DNA of 64,000 nucleotides, from the NCBI GenBank assembly GCA_963921425.1, contig OY992840.1, positions 14,424,621 to 14,488,620 of the forward strand, written 5' to 3'. This document shows, one piece after another, positions 38,995 to 50,934 of this stretch. The stretch comes from Dryas octopetala (lineage: Eukaryota; Streptophyta; Magnoliopsida; Rosales; Rosaceae). The notes beneath the pieces were generated by a model, which did no database searches, had not been told where the DNA came from, and was given only the letters and a program-made list of their open reading frames with translations. Made by a program: the position numbers and the translations under genes. Each line of letters starts with the position of its first letter. Position 1 is the first letter of the stretch.

Positions 38995-40600
38995 ATTTTT
39001 ATTAATATTAACCCGATCCGGTCTTCATCCTCCATTGGTAAGGGTATTTTCGTCCTTAGACTTGCCCAACATCACACGTGTCGAGCAAAATACTGCTGAA
39101 GATTTACGGTCCCACATTCACAATTTATAATTTATTTTACAGAAAAAGGAGGGTAAATACATGGAGCAGAGGAAAGTTTGTGAAGGAAAAGGACAAAAGT
39201 CTTGATAAAAAAGAAAAGACAAAAGTCGGAGAGTACGAAATTAAAGTAGCAAAAATGAAAATAAAAAATGTGGAAACAACTGGTTGTCACGTGGGCTCGA
39301 CAGTAAGTAATGTGGACCCATCACGTGGACCCCCTTACCAACCCATCATGTTCCAAGTTCCTAATCCATCCACACAGATCAGACAAAAAGCGCCTGTAAG
39401 TGACGCGCTCAGCTAACGTGTGGGGGTTCAAATTGGAAGTAGCAGAAATAGAATATTCCAGAGACGTCACGATGAGGCAATACAGTCTTCTTTTTATTGG
39501 TCATAAAAGTCTTCAATTGTGTCTACCTCATCAGCTCCAAGCAAATTCTGACACACATACACTACATAGAAATTTATTTATGTTTGTTTTGTTTTTTTAT
39601 TTTTATTTTAATTCATAAGATCTTGCCCAGTTAACTAAATCTCTTAGTTATATACGATTCACAGTATGATATATTAAAATTTTGGACTATAGAGCATTAG
39701 TTATAGATTAAATTTCACTTTTAGTTCCTGTACTTTGGGTAAAGTTTTATTTTAGTCTTTGTAGTTTTAATTGTTTTGATTTCGATTATGTAATTTATAA
39801 ATCATTATAATTTAAAGACACGTTGATATCTTATCTATTAATTTTTTAAATTGGTCATTAAATCACTAACAATGTGTAAAGTATATAACTAAAATTACAA
39901 CTATTTCGAAGGTGTAACTGTAAACACACAGGCACCTGAGTTCGAATCTCTAGTTCAACTCTTAACACCAGACAGCAAAGGAGGTAAAATCTTTTATAGA
40001 TCCCCTAAGTCCGACGGGAATCTTTTGCGGCAAAAATAGTTGTTGTGTTGTTCTAAATTCATAGCATGAACCCTCTCAACTAATTTGCGTAGCCTATTTG
40101 TTTAAGCTATATACATATATAAATGATTGTATTCGTGATTGTTGAAGAGAAGGATCGATGTTGCTTGAGTTGAAAGGCATCGATCGTCGCAGGAGAGAAT
40201 ATACATATCTATATACATTATAATATTAGTTATAATTTATAAACAAGCAATATTATAATTATATAAATTGAAGGTTGTGATATATCATGCATACATGCAT
40301 GTGTGACAGGCTGACAGCGAGGTGTGTGGAGTGTGTACATACGGCGCCGTATGTATAGTTCCATGCGGCATGCGCACAGCTGACTACTAGTGGCAGTGGC
40401 AGTGCAACCATGCTCCCACCATGTTAGCCACTCTCAATCCCGGGCGCGTGAACATCACGAGCTCACTGTCACTGGACTCTAAGAAGAATGCAACTGAATT
40501 TGCGGCGTCTTGTGAAAGTACATGTACATATGATGATAATCACATCATCATCATCATGTAGGTTCAGTAGTATCACTGTATCAATGTGTATCATCCATAA

Positions 40601-40625
40601 TCATCATCATCATCATCATCATCAT
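40601..40625. repeat. (CAT)n microsatellite
   Basis: A run of about eight CAT/TCA units, with further imperfect CAT units nearby from 40545. Simple-sequence repeat. Confidence 0.9.
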
Positions 40626-40782
40626 CCTCATCCTCACTCATTACTCAACAGTGAAAAAAGGGTTTTACAGAAATAATGTTACATCAAAATTCGAGCTTAC
40701 CATCACACTGCCCATCACTCACTCTGAGTCACTCACTCATTCACCCACTGCCTGCCACCACAAACACACTGACACAAATTTA

Positions 40783-40785
<3 letters not shown>

Positions 40786-40852
<67 letters not shown>
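40786..40852. repeat. (CT)n microsatellite, about 33 units
   Basis: An uninterrupted CT dinucleotide run of about 67 bp, likely polymorphic. It makes an artefactual Leu/Ser reading frame. Confidence 0.95.
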
Positions 40853-40855
<3 letters not shown>

Positions 40856-43800
40856 CTAGTAAAAAAATTGGAGGAAGATTATCAACTTCTCTGATTTACT
40901 TTTTACCACTCTCCTTTCTTATTTTTATTCTGTATTATAAATTTATAATTAAAATTATTTATTTTTTAAATATAATTATGAAGATTATTTTTATAAAAAA
41001 TTAACAAAATAAAAAAGTATTTAGTTATAGAATAATGCTATATTTACCACATTCTTATACCATATTTTTATAAATATATAATTTACCATTTATTTATTTA
41101 ATAATAATTATATGACTAAACGATTTTTGATTTAATTAATTTTTTATAAAAATAATCTTTAAATAATTATTTAAAAAATAAACAATTTTGAACGTAAAAA
41201 TTCATTCTGAAATAAAAAAATGAATTGGTAAAAAATTTAGCAGTGAATCATAGAGTGAAAATAAATTATATATGGCAAGGATCTGATTTTGAATGGACCA
41301 CCAAATGGTAGCCTGGTAGGTAGGGTACTCAATAGTACATTACTACTACTGAATATTGGAGATTGAAATATCACTTTCCTCTGTGATATAGTTGGTTGGT
41401 TTGATTTAACACTCACATCAAAACTTAAGCTAATATTAGGGTACTAAAAAGTAAAAAGTTACAATCACCACAATTTCAATTGCAACACAGAATTTGATGC
41501 TCCGATACTATGACAAAATTTATTGGTTTATCATTATTCCTAAAAGATTTTAAAGTATTAGGAAGAGGTGAGTCACTGATTGTTTTATATTATAACACTT
41601 CGATTTCAGAAATTTTGGTATGGTGAGGAGTCTGAGGACATTATATACCAGACGGACATTATCCTTGGACCTACACGAGTTCACCTTTCAATCTTAGCTG
41701 GTCTCGCATTGCATATCTATTTAATCTTTAAAAAAAAGATAAATTATTGTGTGTGACTGTAACAGTACGTGATATAATGATGTGATGTTACCAATTCACA
41801 CTCAATGTTTGACAACTCAATGGAAAGGGAAAGAAAAGACAAAGAAAGTGACCACACGTTGCTTCCATGTTGACATTATGACAAATATAGAGGGAAGGGG
41901 GGACCTTATCTTTCTCAAGATTGGCAATTTCATAACTTTGTATTAGGACTCCTCCTAAGAAATTCTCACATTTTTCTCCATTGTCAGAAAATGAAAATGA
42001 AGCATGGGACAAGCACCTGTCTTGCTCAAAACCTGCACACCACAAGCACTCTACTTCCAATTGAAGTTTCACTTCAACTGTTCCACATTCCTAAAGAAGC
42101 TTCCTTGATTGAATTAGGAATATGAAATAAATAGTTGGTAGGATTCAACTTGTAAATGTAGGAGTTCAAATTCAGTATGTTCTTAAAAGTATAAGTTGTT
42201 ACCAGATCATATGTTAAACTAATTAATCAAGTAAATTCTTAATTGAATGTGTGGACCATATTAACAATACATTTAGCAATGTAACATCTCATATAATTGA
42301 TAATAGAACATTCCAATATACCCTTGTTCGATCTATATCCTAACAATTAGAAGGGAACATGCATATTTGTGGAGGGCTCAACTTCAATTAGGGCACAGAG
42401 AGCTGCTCTTGGGATTTTCTGAACCCCTACGCAAGAAACAAAAACAAAACCCTCTAGCTGGAATGATGGAATTAGCATGTGAGGGTGGAATCTCATGCAG
42501 AATCATCAACAATCAACCAGTCTGACTACACACAAACTTTTTGAAAAGGTCTAGGGAGATCAGACCACCCTATAATCTAATATGAAGCCATGATTAAGCT
42601 GTATTAGCTCTGTTGGTACAACCCTCGACATGCTATTTTCAACCTACACTAAAAGCAAAAGGCATTGCATGTGCCAATATATTCTTATATACTGACTAGT
42701 AGTACTCCCACTATTTGTATTATTGTTGTGCATGAATGATGAACCTATTTGTATTATTTGGTCCAATGTGGCCCACTGATCATGCCCTAATCCCACTTTT
42801 ATATAAGATTTCAGGATGGGAAAGAGTGTATACTTGAATATATCAGTGGTAGAAGTGTAAAACCACCTGCCCTTCAAGGGTTGTTTCAGACATTTTGCTG
42901 TGTCCCAGAATCACACAGAATTTTTCTCTTTTCCCAGACTATGTGTGTTGTTCACTTGTTCTAGTACTCTTGGCAGCAGGGTTTCTAGTACAGGGGATAT
43001 ATAATATAGCAAAGAACCAAAGATTGACAGAAAAAAGTACCCAGAAACCGCACATTGGAACATGGTTTCTACCCAACTATGAATTTAATTAAGGGATGTG
43101 GAAATTTTGAGGAAAGTGTGGTCTTCCAAAAGTTGAATTTTCAAGATTTAGGTGGAAGTGAAATATTTATAATGGTTTTGTGGAAACCCATATGAAATCA
43201 AGAAAGGTAAAAAGGGTAAAAAAAAAAAAAAAAAAAGCCCTTAGAAATATGGAACAGAAAGGTAGATGCAGAAAAATCATTATTGGAAACAGTACTATGA
43301 TAAGTTAAAACCACGGCTTCAATATGTCACAGTTGCCATAATAAACAAGGCACAGAAAAACACAAGTCATCACCAAATGGAATTTATAAAAAAGATGGGG
43401 TTTTGGTAGATTTGCTTTTACCATCCTAATGAAACCACTGTGGTTGGTTGGATCCATTTAAAATTGTTGCAGTCATTTGTCATTTTGGAAGGTAGTTTAT
43501 GCTAGCAATCTAGCATAGCCAAGCAGTTGATCTGACTCTAGTTATACATGTCATTATTGATTTAAGAAGTGATATTATTATTATTACTGAAGGTACAGAT
43601 TCACAAATGGACCACCACATCATTACAATAAGCAACATGCTATTCATTAAAAATGATATTGCTATTGTCAAATTATAACTATTTGTCCCAACCAAGATGA
43701 ACCAACCATTGGCATTGCCCTTCATTCTTCTTCTTATTTAATTGTGGTCAATGCAGAGTTGAACATTCACAACCACTGCAAGTGCTAAAATTGGAAACTC

Positions 43801-44237
43801 CAGGTCTGTGTTTCATACATTTTGATCACTTTTCAACCCTCTTATAACCACCCATCAACTTTTTTAAACAGTGGGTGAGAAGACTTCCCAAGGAAATTCC
43901 AAGACTTAAAAGGTACCCAAGAAAAGCACAAGATTTATATTTACATGTCATTATACTTATGATATATATAATTATTAGTTTTATATTTATATATAACAAG
44001 TTACCAACTAACATGAAAATACAAGCAGACAGCCTCACAAAATTCCACAGCATATCTCTGTAGATAGAGCACAGTTGAAAGCAAGAAGAGATCAAACTAC
44101 ACAGTAACAGTAACAGGGTAACACAGGGGACATGTAGTAGAACAGGACAGGGTTAGAGGGGAGCCAGCAATAAAGCAAGCACCCAAAATATTGAACATTT
44201 TCCCCATTCCCATTCTACCCTTGGCATTACTCACTTT

Positions 44238-46128
44238 TTACATAACAGAGCAGGCATTGGGGTTCTCATCACTGAAGATCTGTGGGGGGTAGGCATTGAA
44301 CTCCATGTACCTTGGTGGGTAGTAGTAGTACTCATTTTTCTTGAGCTCCACCACCTTGGTCTCTTCTGTAACAGCAGCAGCAGCTCCATCACTGTTGTCA
44401 CCTTTCTTTTCTTTGTTCTCTTCTGCTGGTGCTGCTGCCTCACCACCACCACCCTCACTTTTCTTGTCTTTGTCTCCATCTTCACCGCCTTTTTTCTCAT
44501 CTTTGGCTTCTTCTTTGTCCTTCTTTTCTGGCTCTTGCTTCACAATATCTGCGTGCTTCCCAGTCCTTTTGTGCACGTACTCAACCAGCTTGGGAGGATC
44601 AAACACACCCTTTACTGTAACCTGTGAGCTCTTTAGATCTGGTTCTGCTGATTCCACCCCTAAAAAATGATACAAAAGAAAAAGCAGAGAAAAGCAGAGG
44701 TAAGATCAGATTTTGAAAAGACAAAGAAATTAAAAGTTGGACTGGAAAGTTGTTTGAAGATTTAATTAATAAATGAAAGTTGGACTGGTGGGATTTTGTC
44801 ATGAATGGAATTGAATTGACTTGAATTGGACCCAATTTATTGAAATCTAAAAGGATTTAATCATTTAATATTTTATTGAAGAGAAAGAATGTATTGACAT
44901 TGAAAGATTGGTAATTGGTGAGAGAATAATTAAACTCTTTTTAAAGAGATTTAGAAGGAAAGTGATTTTCTTTAGTTACAGATGGATTTGCATTGCACAA
45001 CCAATAAAAGGGGAAGACCGCTAATTGCCAACTCATTCATAATAAAAAAAAAAAAAAAAAAATTATGGAAGACAGAATTGCATGAACCAAAATCTAGAAA
45101 TTAATTAATGACCATTTTTCAGTTTTTATTTTTTATCTGGAAAACAGAAGAAAACAGAGTTGAGCATGTACCTTTCATTCTCTGTATGCGTTTCTTGATT
45201 TCTTGTGCACAGGCATCACAATGCATGTGAACCTTTAGCACAACTGTGATAACCTGAGGCTGCAACAGCATAACAAAATAATTGAACCCCACAAAAAATA
45301 AAGAAATAATTTACAAAAATGGTGAAGAAAAAAAAAACAATTCGGAAAATGAAAAGCTTGAGTTTCAGTGTACTGACCTCTTCTTTCTTTTCTTCTTCCT
45401 TGGGCTTCTCTTTCTCCTCAGGCTTCTTCTCCTCCTCAGCTGGTGGTTTTGGAATGGGAGACAGAAGCTCAACCTGTCTGTGACTCTTCCTCTGAACTCT
45501 CTCAAGCACCTTAATGGGATCAGCCTTCTCACCCTTCACAACCACCTTTTGAGTCTTGCAATCTGTGCTCACATCTTCAACCCCTGAAATTAAACAAAAA
45601 CAATCCATTAACCCATTAAACCCAATAACAACAACAAACAAACAAACACACATCCACAGAGACATATTAACACAAACACAAAAAAACAGAGCAAATCTGA
45701 GCCCAACCTGGAAAGCCTTTGAGGCACCTCTTGACCTTTCTAGCACACCCTTCACAATGCATATAAACCTTGAGCACAACCTCTTGAGGCGGTGGTGGCG
45801 GAGGAGGAGTAGCATCAGCAGCAGCTGCTTGGTCTTTGTTGGCCTCTTTGCCATCTTTACCCTCTGCTTTCTTCTCCTCCTTCTTCTCTTCAGCTGCAGC
45901 TGGTTTCTCCTCCTCTTTCTTCTTGTCCTTCTTCTCCTCTGGTTTCTTCACCTCCTCCTCTGCCTTTTTCTCCTCCATTTTCTTCTCCTCTGGCTTCTTT
46001 TCTTCCTAAACAAACACAACCAAACCCAGATATGAGAACCCCAATAATCAAAAGGATGCAGACCATGAAAACCAAGCATATAAAAACAAAAGATTGTTTA
46101 AGGGTTGTAGGAGTAGGACCTCCCCCAT
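44238..46128 (-). CDS. HIPP: Heavy-metal-associated isoprenylated plant protein (HIPP), two HMA domains
   Basis: Farnesylated metal-binding protein of the plant HIPP family (HIPP07/FP3-like), thought to bind Cu, Zn or Cd and to act in metal homeostasis and stress. Five exons on the reverse strand, 46128-46120, 46005-45708, 45583-45378, 45259-45172 and 44659-44238, encode 340 residues. Exon 1 is only nine bases (Met-Gly-Glu) with donor GTCCTA, a weak but phase-consistent site. Order: Lys/Glu-rich charged N-terminus, polyproline, HMA1 with MHCEGCARKV, a second charged linker (PIPKPPAEEEKKPEEK), HMA2 with MHCDACAQEI, a Lys/Glu/Asp-rich linker, and a tail YYYYPPRYMEFNAYPPQIF ending in the CaaX prenylation box CSVM. 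Both CxxC metal-binding motifs are intact. A partial second copy lies at 57.2-61.2 kb. Confidence 0.93.
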
Positions 46129-46810
46129 TGGTGTCTAGTTTAATTGGTTTTGGTTTAATTTACTCTCTTGTGGTCTAGGATGGAGGAGATCATCAGCTTT
46201 CAGCTTTCAGCTTTCTCAGTATGTGTGCAAGTGAGGGAATGAGAGAGAGAGAGAGAGAGTAATGGGCTTCTCTGTTTTTTGTTGTTGTTGCTCTGTATAA
46301 ACTTTGAGTTTCTAGTTTTCTAGTTTGTAGAGCACTATTTCATGAGAGAAACTCTTCTGGACCATCAGATCTGAGGCCACTCCGGTTCTTCTATATCATC
46401 ACCGTCTATTTCTAAGTCTTCCTGACGTGGCATTGTATATGGGCCACGTGCTACCCAGAACGGACCTGCTTCAGAAAATTGGCAATGCCTCTTTTGGGAC
46501 CTTTTCGGAATTTTCTACAACTTGCTCTGCTCTGTTTTTTGGCTCTTAAGAAAAATTCTCACCCGTCACAAATTTTTCGTGTCTATCTCTCTAATCACGT
46601 GATGAAGGTGACCGAATAATAGAAATGATAAATTACACAATCTGCATTAAAGTTTTTCTGCTAATAAAGTTCACATAAAAATTGAGACCAGATATGAAAA
46701 TCCAAGGTTTAGAATTTGAGTTTCTTACTTTTGGTATTTCTCTTGTATTAAAATTACTATTCCTAACTTTTTGTTTTTCAATGATGGGATTTACTTCCTT
46801 GGTTAAAGAC
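46129..46810. promoter_or_regulatory. HIPP upstream region, duplicated at 60.1-60.8 kb
   Basis: Upstream flank of the reverse-strand HIPP gene. A (GA)n run at about 46243-46259 gives a CT-rich leader in sense orientation. A GGCCACGTGC stretch (about 46441-46450) contains a palindromic CACGTG G-box. Both features recur in the second copy of the locus near 60212-60227 and 60407-60416, showing that the promoter was duplicated with the gene. Regulatory roles are inferred. Confidence 0.55.
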
Positions 46811-47498
46811 TTAGGCCCCGTTTGGGATTGCGGTGAAGGACCCAAAAGCTGCTGTGAATGACAATTCTCAATCACCTACAGCAGTTTTGGTGTTTGGTAA
46901 AAAAATAAAAATTTATTTTCCCCCACAATTCTCAACTCCCTACAGCAAAAATAGAAAGCATGTTTCTAGGTGCTTTTGAAAACTGCAGTGAATCACAACA
47001 ATAATGAATATTTTATTTTACCCATACTACCCTTATTAATTTCTATAATTTTTATTTTAAATTAAAAAATATGTCCATTGTTAGTTATATTTTATATTGT
47101 GATAATTAATTATGATATTTTATTTGTACAATTAAAATTATAATATACTTAAAAAAATAATAGGAATACTTATTTAATAATGTTGTTCTTAAAAAAATTA
47201 ATGCTAATAAAAATTTGTAGCCACAAATTTAAAAAATAAGTAAAAAAACATTTTAGTTTTACTAAACAAATAAGTGAAATACACTTTCAGCATCATGTCC
47301 ATTTTAGTAATTATACACAGTCACAACACTTTTACATTAACATTTACCAAACACTTTGATATTGTTTTTTGCACTCACAGCACTTTTGAAAACATAGTTT
47401 ACCAAACACTCAACTGCTTTGCTTTACAGCTGACTTTACTTCACAGCTGTTTTACTTCACAACTGTTTTTTCTCACATCAATACCAAACTGGCCCTTA
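46811..47498. mobile_element. Harbinger/Tourist-like MITE upstream of HIPP, absent from the duplicate
   Basis: The element runs 46814-47495 (682 bp). The left end GGCCCCGTTTGGGATTG and the right end, reading GGGCCAGTTTGGTATTG on the other strand, are imperfect inverted repeats. It is flanked by TTA at 46811-46813 and 47496-47498. The sub-terminal regions carry repeated CAGCTG and TTTGGT-type phrases in opposite orientation. The duplicated locus near 60808-60825 has an empty site joining the same flanks. A larger TTAAAG repeat around the insertion makes the exact target size uncertain. Confidence 0.78.
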
Positions 47499-49638
47499 AA
47501 GCTTTAAAAAGTTGGCTTTTTTTTTTTTTTTGGCAAGCTAAGACTTGGATTGCCTTCAACGGCTAGTATTAGATTTTTGGATGTACATGTTAATTGCTAG
47601 TGTTAATTTATTCCTTTCTGCCTAATGGGTCAGACAATTGGGTTCTTTCTGATAAGATTTTCTTTTACTAAACAATAAATTTCTTAATATTTGAAAAAGA
47701 AGTAAATTGCAAAATGACAGCCTCGTAATGATTTCACCTTGTTGACCCAGATAGGCCACAAATGGAATGTGATTTGTACAACACTTAGAGCAGGGGTCAG
47801 GGCACGTGAGGCACTGTGCTGGCAATGCATGGTAGGCTGGTAATTAATTAAGTCACTGCGTATTTAATTTGGTCTTTATTGCTTGACCTGTGGAATTTCC
47901 AAGTTAGGAAAATTATAAATGAAAAACTTGACTGTAAATTAAGCATGATTGCTGAAGTACATGTGTGCGTATTAATGGCCTCAAAGGCCCTGCTGAGATA
48001 TGCCAGATTTATGATTTCAATAGATTTGAAAGGTTTTTGATTATGGGGTCATAATTAGAGAATCCACAAACCTTAGATGTACATTACCAAATACCAAGTA
48101 CCAAGAAACCAAGTTGTAGGCTTACCATCATGTGCTTCACTAGGCTATCACAATTCTAATTATATCAACAATGATACAATCACATGCATGCATGGTACAT
48201 CTTTGGAATAGGATGTGTTTGTTTTGTGAAATTTTTTATATTTATTTTTATTTGAGGAGAAAAATTTAATTTATAATTTTTATAATATTATGAAAAAATA
48301 TAACTAAATTAATAGCAAATTCTTAACAATCTTAGGGAAAGCTTTCAAAAGCTAATGGAATTCAACAATAGTATTCAAATATTTGAAGTTGTTGGGAGCG
48401 AAAATGGGACTATGACAACAAAATTAACCTCTTAAAATAGTATGTCAAGGAGAGCGAGAATCAAACTCTCATAACTCTGCTAAGCTCCACACTGCTGTAA
48501 AACTAATGTACTTAACTATTAATATAATACAAGAATTTGACAGACTTTCAAACCTTAGGGTTGCATTAAATTAGACGAGTTCTTTTAATAGAAGTACAGA
48601 GGACGAAATAACAAGTTTATTTAATGTTTTTGGGTATCAACTTATTTAAATCTTCTTGCAGAGAAAAAGAAAAGACTTATTTAAATCCAAGAAATTGAAA
48701 TAAAAAATGGACTCAATAAAAGGAATCTTCAGCAGAAATTAATCTCAAATTCAAGAAATCTAGCTATGTCCCCTGTACAAGGTGACATCCTAATGGCCAG
48801 CAGGTAATTTAGGTTTGTAACATTTTAAGTAAAAAAATAAAGAAGTCCACGCCAGTAAATATATATATAGGAATATTCTTTGTTATTATAGATGCATGTA
48901 CCTTGGTTTTTTTTTTTTTTTCCTGGAATATATTTATCTTTTTTTTCAAGTTTAATTTAATTCTCTGGTGAGGACGAAGCTGAATCACAATATCTCAAAG
49001 ATAAGGAAATCCATTTTCAGGATAATGTTGAAGCTTTTATAACCTATATATATTATAAACCCATATTGCATGCACGAATTCATAATGATCGAATATTGTA
49101 AAAGGATTATACGTACGTACACAAATTAAATGATGTTGAATAAATAAGCTTTGCAAAAGTAACAATTAGATTATATATATATATATATTAATTTGTGTAT
49201 TTGGAAGTTTGGTGTGACAATGAATAAGGAGATCATAATAAAAATGATGATGTTGAATTAAGTTGATAAAATAAATTTTAGGTTATTAGCTAGGTGATAA
49301 TTAAAACTAAAACTAAAGACTTCCACAGTTCCACGTCAATATTATATAATTTGGATTAAGATTTAAGACAGAGATTAGGGGTTTCAGTTATTGGCCCCCC
49401 AACACCGGCCAACACCCATGCACCTTGCATTTTGGATTTAATTTCCTCCTAATTACATGCATGCATATACAGGTGTCCTACATTTATGGTACACTGACCC
49501 ACTTCTGGATACGTGGCACCATGCAAACTAGCTGAGAGATTGAATACAACTAATATACATAGACATGCATGGCTGTTCAAATTGACACGTATCAAGTTTT
49601 GAGAGCATGCAAAATTAGAGGCTAGCTACAAAACGAAG

Positions 49639-49679
<41 letters not shown>

Positions 49680-50307
49680 ATTAGCCAACTGCAGGCGTCT
49701 TCAGCATGAGTTAACCACCCACCTAAAAACTCGTAATATATACAATAGAAACAATGAACGAAGAGGAAATGGAAAAGATCCAAGATGATCGATCATGTGG
49801 TTGCTTGGGTAGGTGATAGATTAATTAGATTCTTTTTGTTTATATCAAATGCATGTAGCTTTAATTGATAGTTTGGTGAGAAATTAAGAAAGGGGTCAAA
49901 CAATAGAGTGCTATGCTAGCTCCATCAAATTCTAAACAAGGAAATCAAATAGGAAATGATCGAACACTTTAAAGAAAGTCATATATATCAATTCCTACAT
50001 TGGTATAAACTACAATGTTACACTGTTTTTAATAATTTTTTACAAAATTTTATTGAGAAGTGTAAATAGCAATCGATCTCCGGCTTCATTAAGATCTAAT
50101 TTTTATTATAAATGTATATAAAAAGATCAAGAAAATTCTATAGAAGATTAAGCAATATAAATTTTCTTCACCTTTTAAGAAAAGAAGAGGGATATGCGTA
50201 CTATTTTTTTAAAATTAGAATAGCACGATTTAAGCTTAATTTTAAAAGTCGGCAAAAAATCATAATTAAAGAATTTCTTTCGTTAATATAATTCTCTTTG
50301 AGAATTC
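47499..50307. other. Intergenic, no gene recognised
   Basis: 47499-47840 is the outer part of the duplicated HIPP block (the partner is 60826-61167). The rest is AT-rich spacer with tracts of TA and T. No coding potential was recognised. Confidence 0.5.
49640..49678. repeat. (CT)n microsatellite, about 19 units
   Basis: A perfect CT dinucleotide run in intergenic DNA. Confidence 0.95.
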
Positions 50308-50537
50308 AGGTCGTTTGGTATCCTATTTAAAAATTATTTTCTGTATTTAAAAACACAAGATTGTTTTTAAATTTTAAAAATGTGTTTAGTAGATTATTTT
50401 TAATGAGAATATGAAAAAAATTAAAAAACAATTCCTTTTCTAAAAATGATTAAATATCGTTTTTCTTTCGCACGTCTTCTCTGCCTCACCACCAGAGCAA
50501 AAACTCACACTACTAGCCATACACAGACAGAGAGAAT

Positions 50538-50628
<91 letters not shown>

Positions 50629-50934
50629 AGATTTCAGAAGAGTCTCAGATCCAGAGGCAAGCAAAACCAATTTTCTGTTTGGTTGCTGAGAAAGTCATAG
50701 ACAACTTGCCAATTCCACGTACCCATGGTCGTTCTGCTTTGTTTTGGTTTACGAATAATGAGAATTTTTCATCACATGTGTGCTTAATTGAGTGGATAAG
50801 AGGAATTAGGAGTTTACTTGCTATTTCATACCAAACAGATATTTAAATTATAAAAATTGTTCCTCAAAATTTATATTTTCAAAATAAACGATAATTTTTT
50901 AAAATATTTTTTGAATTAGATACCAAACGGAGCC
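50308..50934. mobile_element. MITE-like element with a GA-microsatellite core
   Basis: The left end AGGTCGTTTGGTATCCTATT and the right end, reading GGCTCCGTTTGGTATCTAAT on the other strand, are inverted repeats related to the MITE at 20612-20956. The AT-rich arms enclose about 230 bp that look different: C-rich, then a (GA) run, then TTTCAGATTTCAGAAG. No clean target duplication was found. The core resembles a plant 5' leader and may be captured DNA. Confidence 0.6.
50540..50624. repeat. (GA)n microsatellite, about 42 units
   Basis: A perfect GA dinucleotide run of about 85 bp inside the preceding MITE-like element. Reading frames across it are artefacts. Confidence 0.95.

Larger units (their letters stand above)
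38995..44237. other. Gene-poor spacer with microsatellites
   Basis: About 5.2 kb. Contains old repeat-like segments (39700-39900, and 39930-40030 with an LTR-like GAGTTCGAATCTC), a (CAT)n tract, a long (CT)n tract and very AT-rich DNA (40860-41280). Open stretches at 39078-39416 and 41788-42072 were examined and not accepted as genes. The last 150 bp are probably 3' UTR of the reverse-strand HIPP gene. Confidence 0.5.

Noticed and set aside
39078-39416. Lysine-rich forward open frame
   Set aside because: Low complexity, surrounded by repeat remnants, no family resemblance.
39930-40030. tRNA-like GAGTTCGAATCTC box
   Set aside because: No cloverleaf could be formed. The phrase is common in plant LTR sequences.
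40651-41004. Open frame with a long Leu/Ser run
   Set aside because: It is a translation of the (CT)n microsatellite. The same applies to frames over 50446-50700 and 16512-16709.
41788-42072. Reverse frame with several cysteines, briefly considered as a wall-associated kinase extracellular fragment
   Set aside because: Cysteine spacing does not match the GUB_WAK pattern, and no kinase or further exon lies nearby.
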